From Atopobacter sp. AH10 (GTDB lineage: Bacteria; Bacillota; Bacilli; Lactobacillales; Aerococcaceae), in the NCBI RefSeq assembly GCF_003664595.1, contig NZ_QXPZ01000031.1, forward strand, positions 1-64,000: a stretch of DNA of 64,000 nt. Reading direction: 5' to 3'. The notes under the pieces were generated by a model. The model was not told where the DNA came from, ran no database searches, and worked only from the letters and a program-made list of their open reading frames with translations. The translations under genes and the position numbers were made by a program. Below are positions 63,111 to 64,000 of the stretch, one piece after another. Numbering within the stretch: the first letter of the stretch is position 1; each line of letters starts with the position of its first letter.

Positions 63111-64000
63111 ATGACGGATAAAAGTTACCAAGTCTTCGAAGCTTTAAAAAAGGCAAGGGAATTACTCGCCAAAGATGTGGAAGGAAATGAACTGGAGCAT
63201 TTGATTGAGAGCCTTGAAAATATCGTAGAAGGAAAGGTTCAACAAATAGACCATTTACCAACAGACGAAACAGTTCGTCTAATTGAAGAAGAGTTGTCCT
63301 ATTTGAAAGCTTTATCTCCAAGCCAAGAAGATTGGCGAAAAGCTGTCCAATTAGCCTACTTTCAAGTCGCAAGGGAAATGGGTCTTCAAGTGAATCATGC
63401 CCCTACTCCTGAAGGGGTTAACGCTTTAGTCAGTCTTTTGGCTAAGGAATTGATGTCACCAATAGAGCGCCCTATTCGGGTGGCTGATCTAACTTTAGGC
63501 GGAGGTTTTTTGCTTTATTCTGTGATTCAGTCTCTAAAGGAGGATCACGAAGTTGCTGGAGATGGAGTGGAAGTCGATGAGCTATTAGTCGCTTTAGCGG
63601 AGAATGTGCGAGAGATTTTGAATTTGCCGGTCAAGGTGCACCTTCAAGATAGTTTGGAACATTTGTTATTGTCTCCTGCTGATTTGATGGTAAGCGATCT
63701 TCCGGTGGGCTATTATCCAAAAGAAAATGTTGCAGGACGTTACCAATTACGGCGAAAAGATGGAATGAGTTATGCGCATGAATTATTGATCGAGCAGAGT
63801 ATCAATTATCTTAATGAGAGCGGATGGGCTTGTTTCCTTTTGCCGATGAAGCAGTTGGATATCGAAACGATACAAAAGTTAATGCAATTTTTAAAGGGAA
63901 AAGGCTACCTCCAAGCCCTTCTTTCTTTGCCGAAGAGTTTCTTTAAAACAGAAAGCCAACAAAAGGGCATTTTGCTGATTCAAAAATCAGGAGATGGGGC
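63111..64000 (+). CDS. YtxK-like class I SAM-dependent methyltransferase (partial, runs off the window)
   Basis: About 297 residues are visible and the gene is cut by the window edge. The N-terminal third is helical; the N6-adenine methylase-like domain has VADLTLGGGFLLYSVI (SAM site) and SDLPVGYYPKENV where DNA methylases have NPPY. This DLPVGYYP form is typical of Bacillus YtxK, a protein of unknown substrate usually encoded just before acetate kinase. GGAGGGAG precedes the ATG. Confidence 0.88.
   Translation, partial: MTDKSYQVFEALKKARELLAKDVEGNELEHLIESLENIVEGKVQQIDHLPTDETVRLIEEELSYLKALSPSQEDWRKAVQLAYFQVAREMGLQVNHAPTPEGVNALVSLLAKELMSPIERPIRVADLTLGGGFLLYSVIQSLKEDHEVAGDGVEVDELLVALAENVREILNLPVKVHLQDSLEHLLLSPADLMVSDLPVGYYPKENVAGRYQLRRKDGMSYAHELLIEQSINYLNESGWACFLLPMKQLDIETIQKLMQFLKGKGYLQALLSLPKSFFKTESQQKGILLIQKSGDG

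Noticed and set aside
1-64000. Insertion sequences, phage genes, tRNA or rRNA genes
   Set aside because: No transposase or integrase motifs, cloverleaf-like sequences or rRNA segments were recognised anywhere in the window.

Overview
The window is a gene-dense, AT-leaning chromosomal segment from a low-GC Gram-positive coccus-type member of the Lactobacillales. Evidence for this is the DUF1827-ptsH-ptsI order, a yqeG-yqeH-nadD-yqeK-rsfS cluster, a full mraZ-to-divIVA division cluster, EzrA, SepF, a T-box in front of valS, L27 with a Prp-cleavable leader and an LPXTG surface protein. There is no rRNA, tRNA, insertion sequence, phage or CRISPR array. The family could be Aerococcaceae or Carnobacteriaceae; I cannot name the species from the sequence alone.

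Layout. 0.4-3 kb: a DUF1827 gene divergent from ptsHI. 3.2-5.5 kb: a lipid glycosyltransferase and a beta-hydroxyacid dehydrogenase. 5.5-11 kb: ykuJ, then a tightly packed run of yqeG, yqeH, nadD, yqeK, rsfS, a methyltransferase and tmcAL (ribosome assembly, NAD, Ap4A, tRNA). 11-15 kb: an amidotransferase of the AsnB/AsnH family, an ATP-grasp ligase and an aspartate racemase; together these look like a cassette that builds a D-aspartate/D-asparagine cross-bridge on peptidoglycan lysine. 15-16.4 kb: yceD-rpmF and a small membrane protein. 16.7 kb: a second lipid glycosyltransferase (CpoA/LafB type). 18.2-32.8 kb: the dcw cluster mraZ, rsmH, ftsL, pbp2x, mraY, murD, murG, divIB, ftsA, ftsZ, sepF, yggT, ylmH, divIVA, with MraZ-box-like repeats ahead of mraZ and an unusual double-hairpin leader ahead of murD.

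32.9-40.9 kb is a mixed stretch: an NADPH:FMN reductase, ornithine carbamoyltransferase, TelA and XpaC-family proteins, an ADP-ribose Nudix hydrolase followed by a MacP-like tail-anchored protein, a nicotinamidase-type hydrolase, acpS and rpsD. rpsD has its own leader and is divergent from ezrA. 41.3-45.6 kb is ezrA, a cysteine desulfurase and thiI; a 39-bp tandem repeat lies between the last two and seems to have grown from the 3' end of the desulfurase gene. 45.9-49.9 kb encodes a very large SHIRT-repeat LPXTG surface protein. Its signal-peptide part and its body are in different frames, separated at a run of nine A residues, which is what a phase-variable adhesin in the OFF state would look like. 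50-54 kb holds an L,D-transpeptidase, a DUF819 membrane protein and a small FtsK-like protein that has lost its Walker A site.

54-64 kb: T-box-valS-folC, radC, a cold-shock gene, mreCD, the L21 leader with rplU-prp-rpmA, and the start of a ytxK-type methyltransferase cut by the window edge. Overall the window is dominated by cell-envelope building, division and translation. The accessory interest is concentrated in the surface protein, the D-Asp cassette, the FtsK-like protein and several short tandem repeats.
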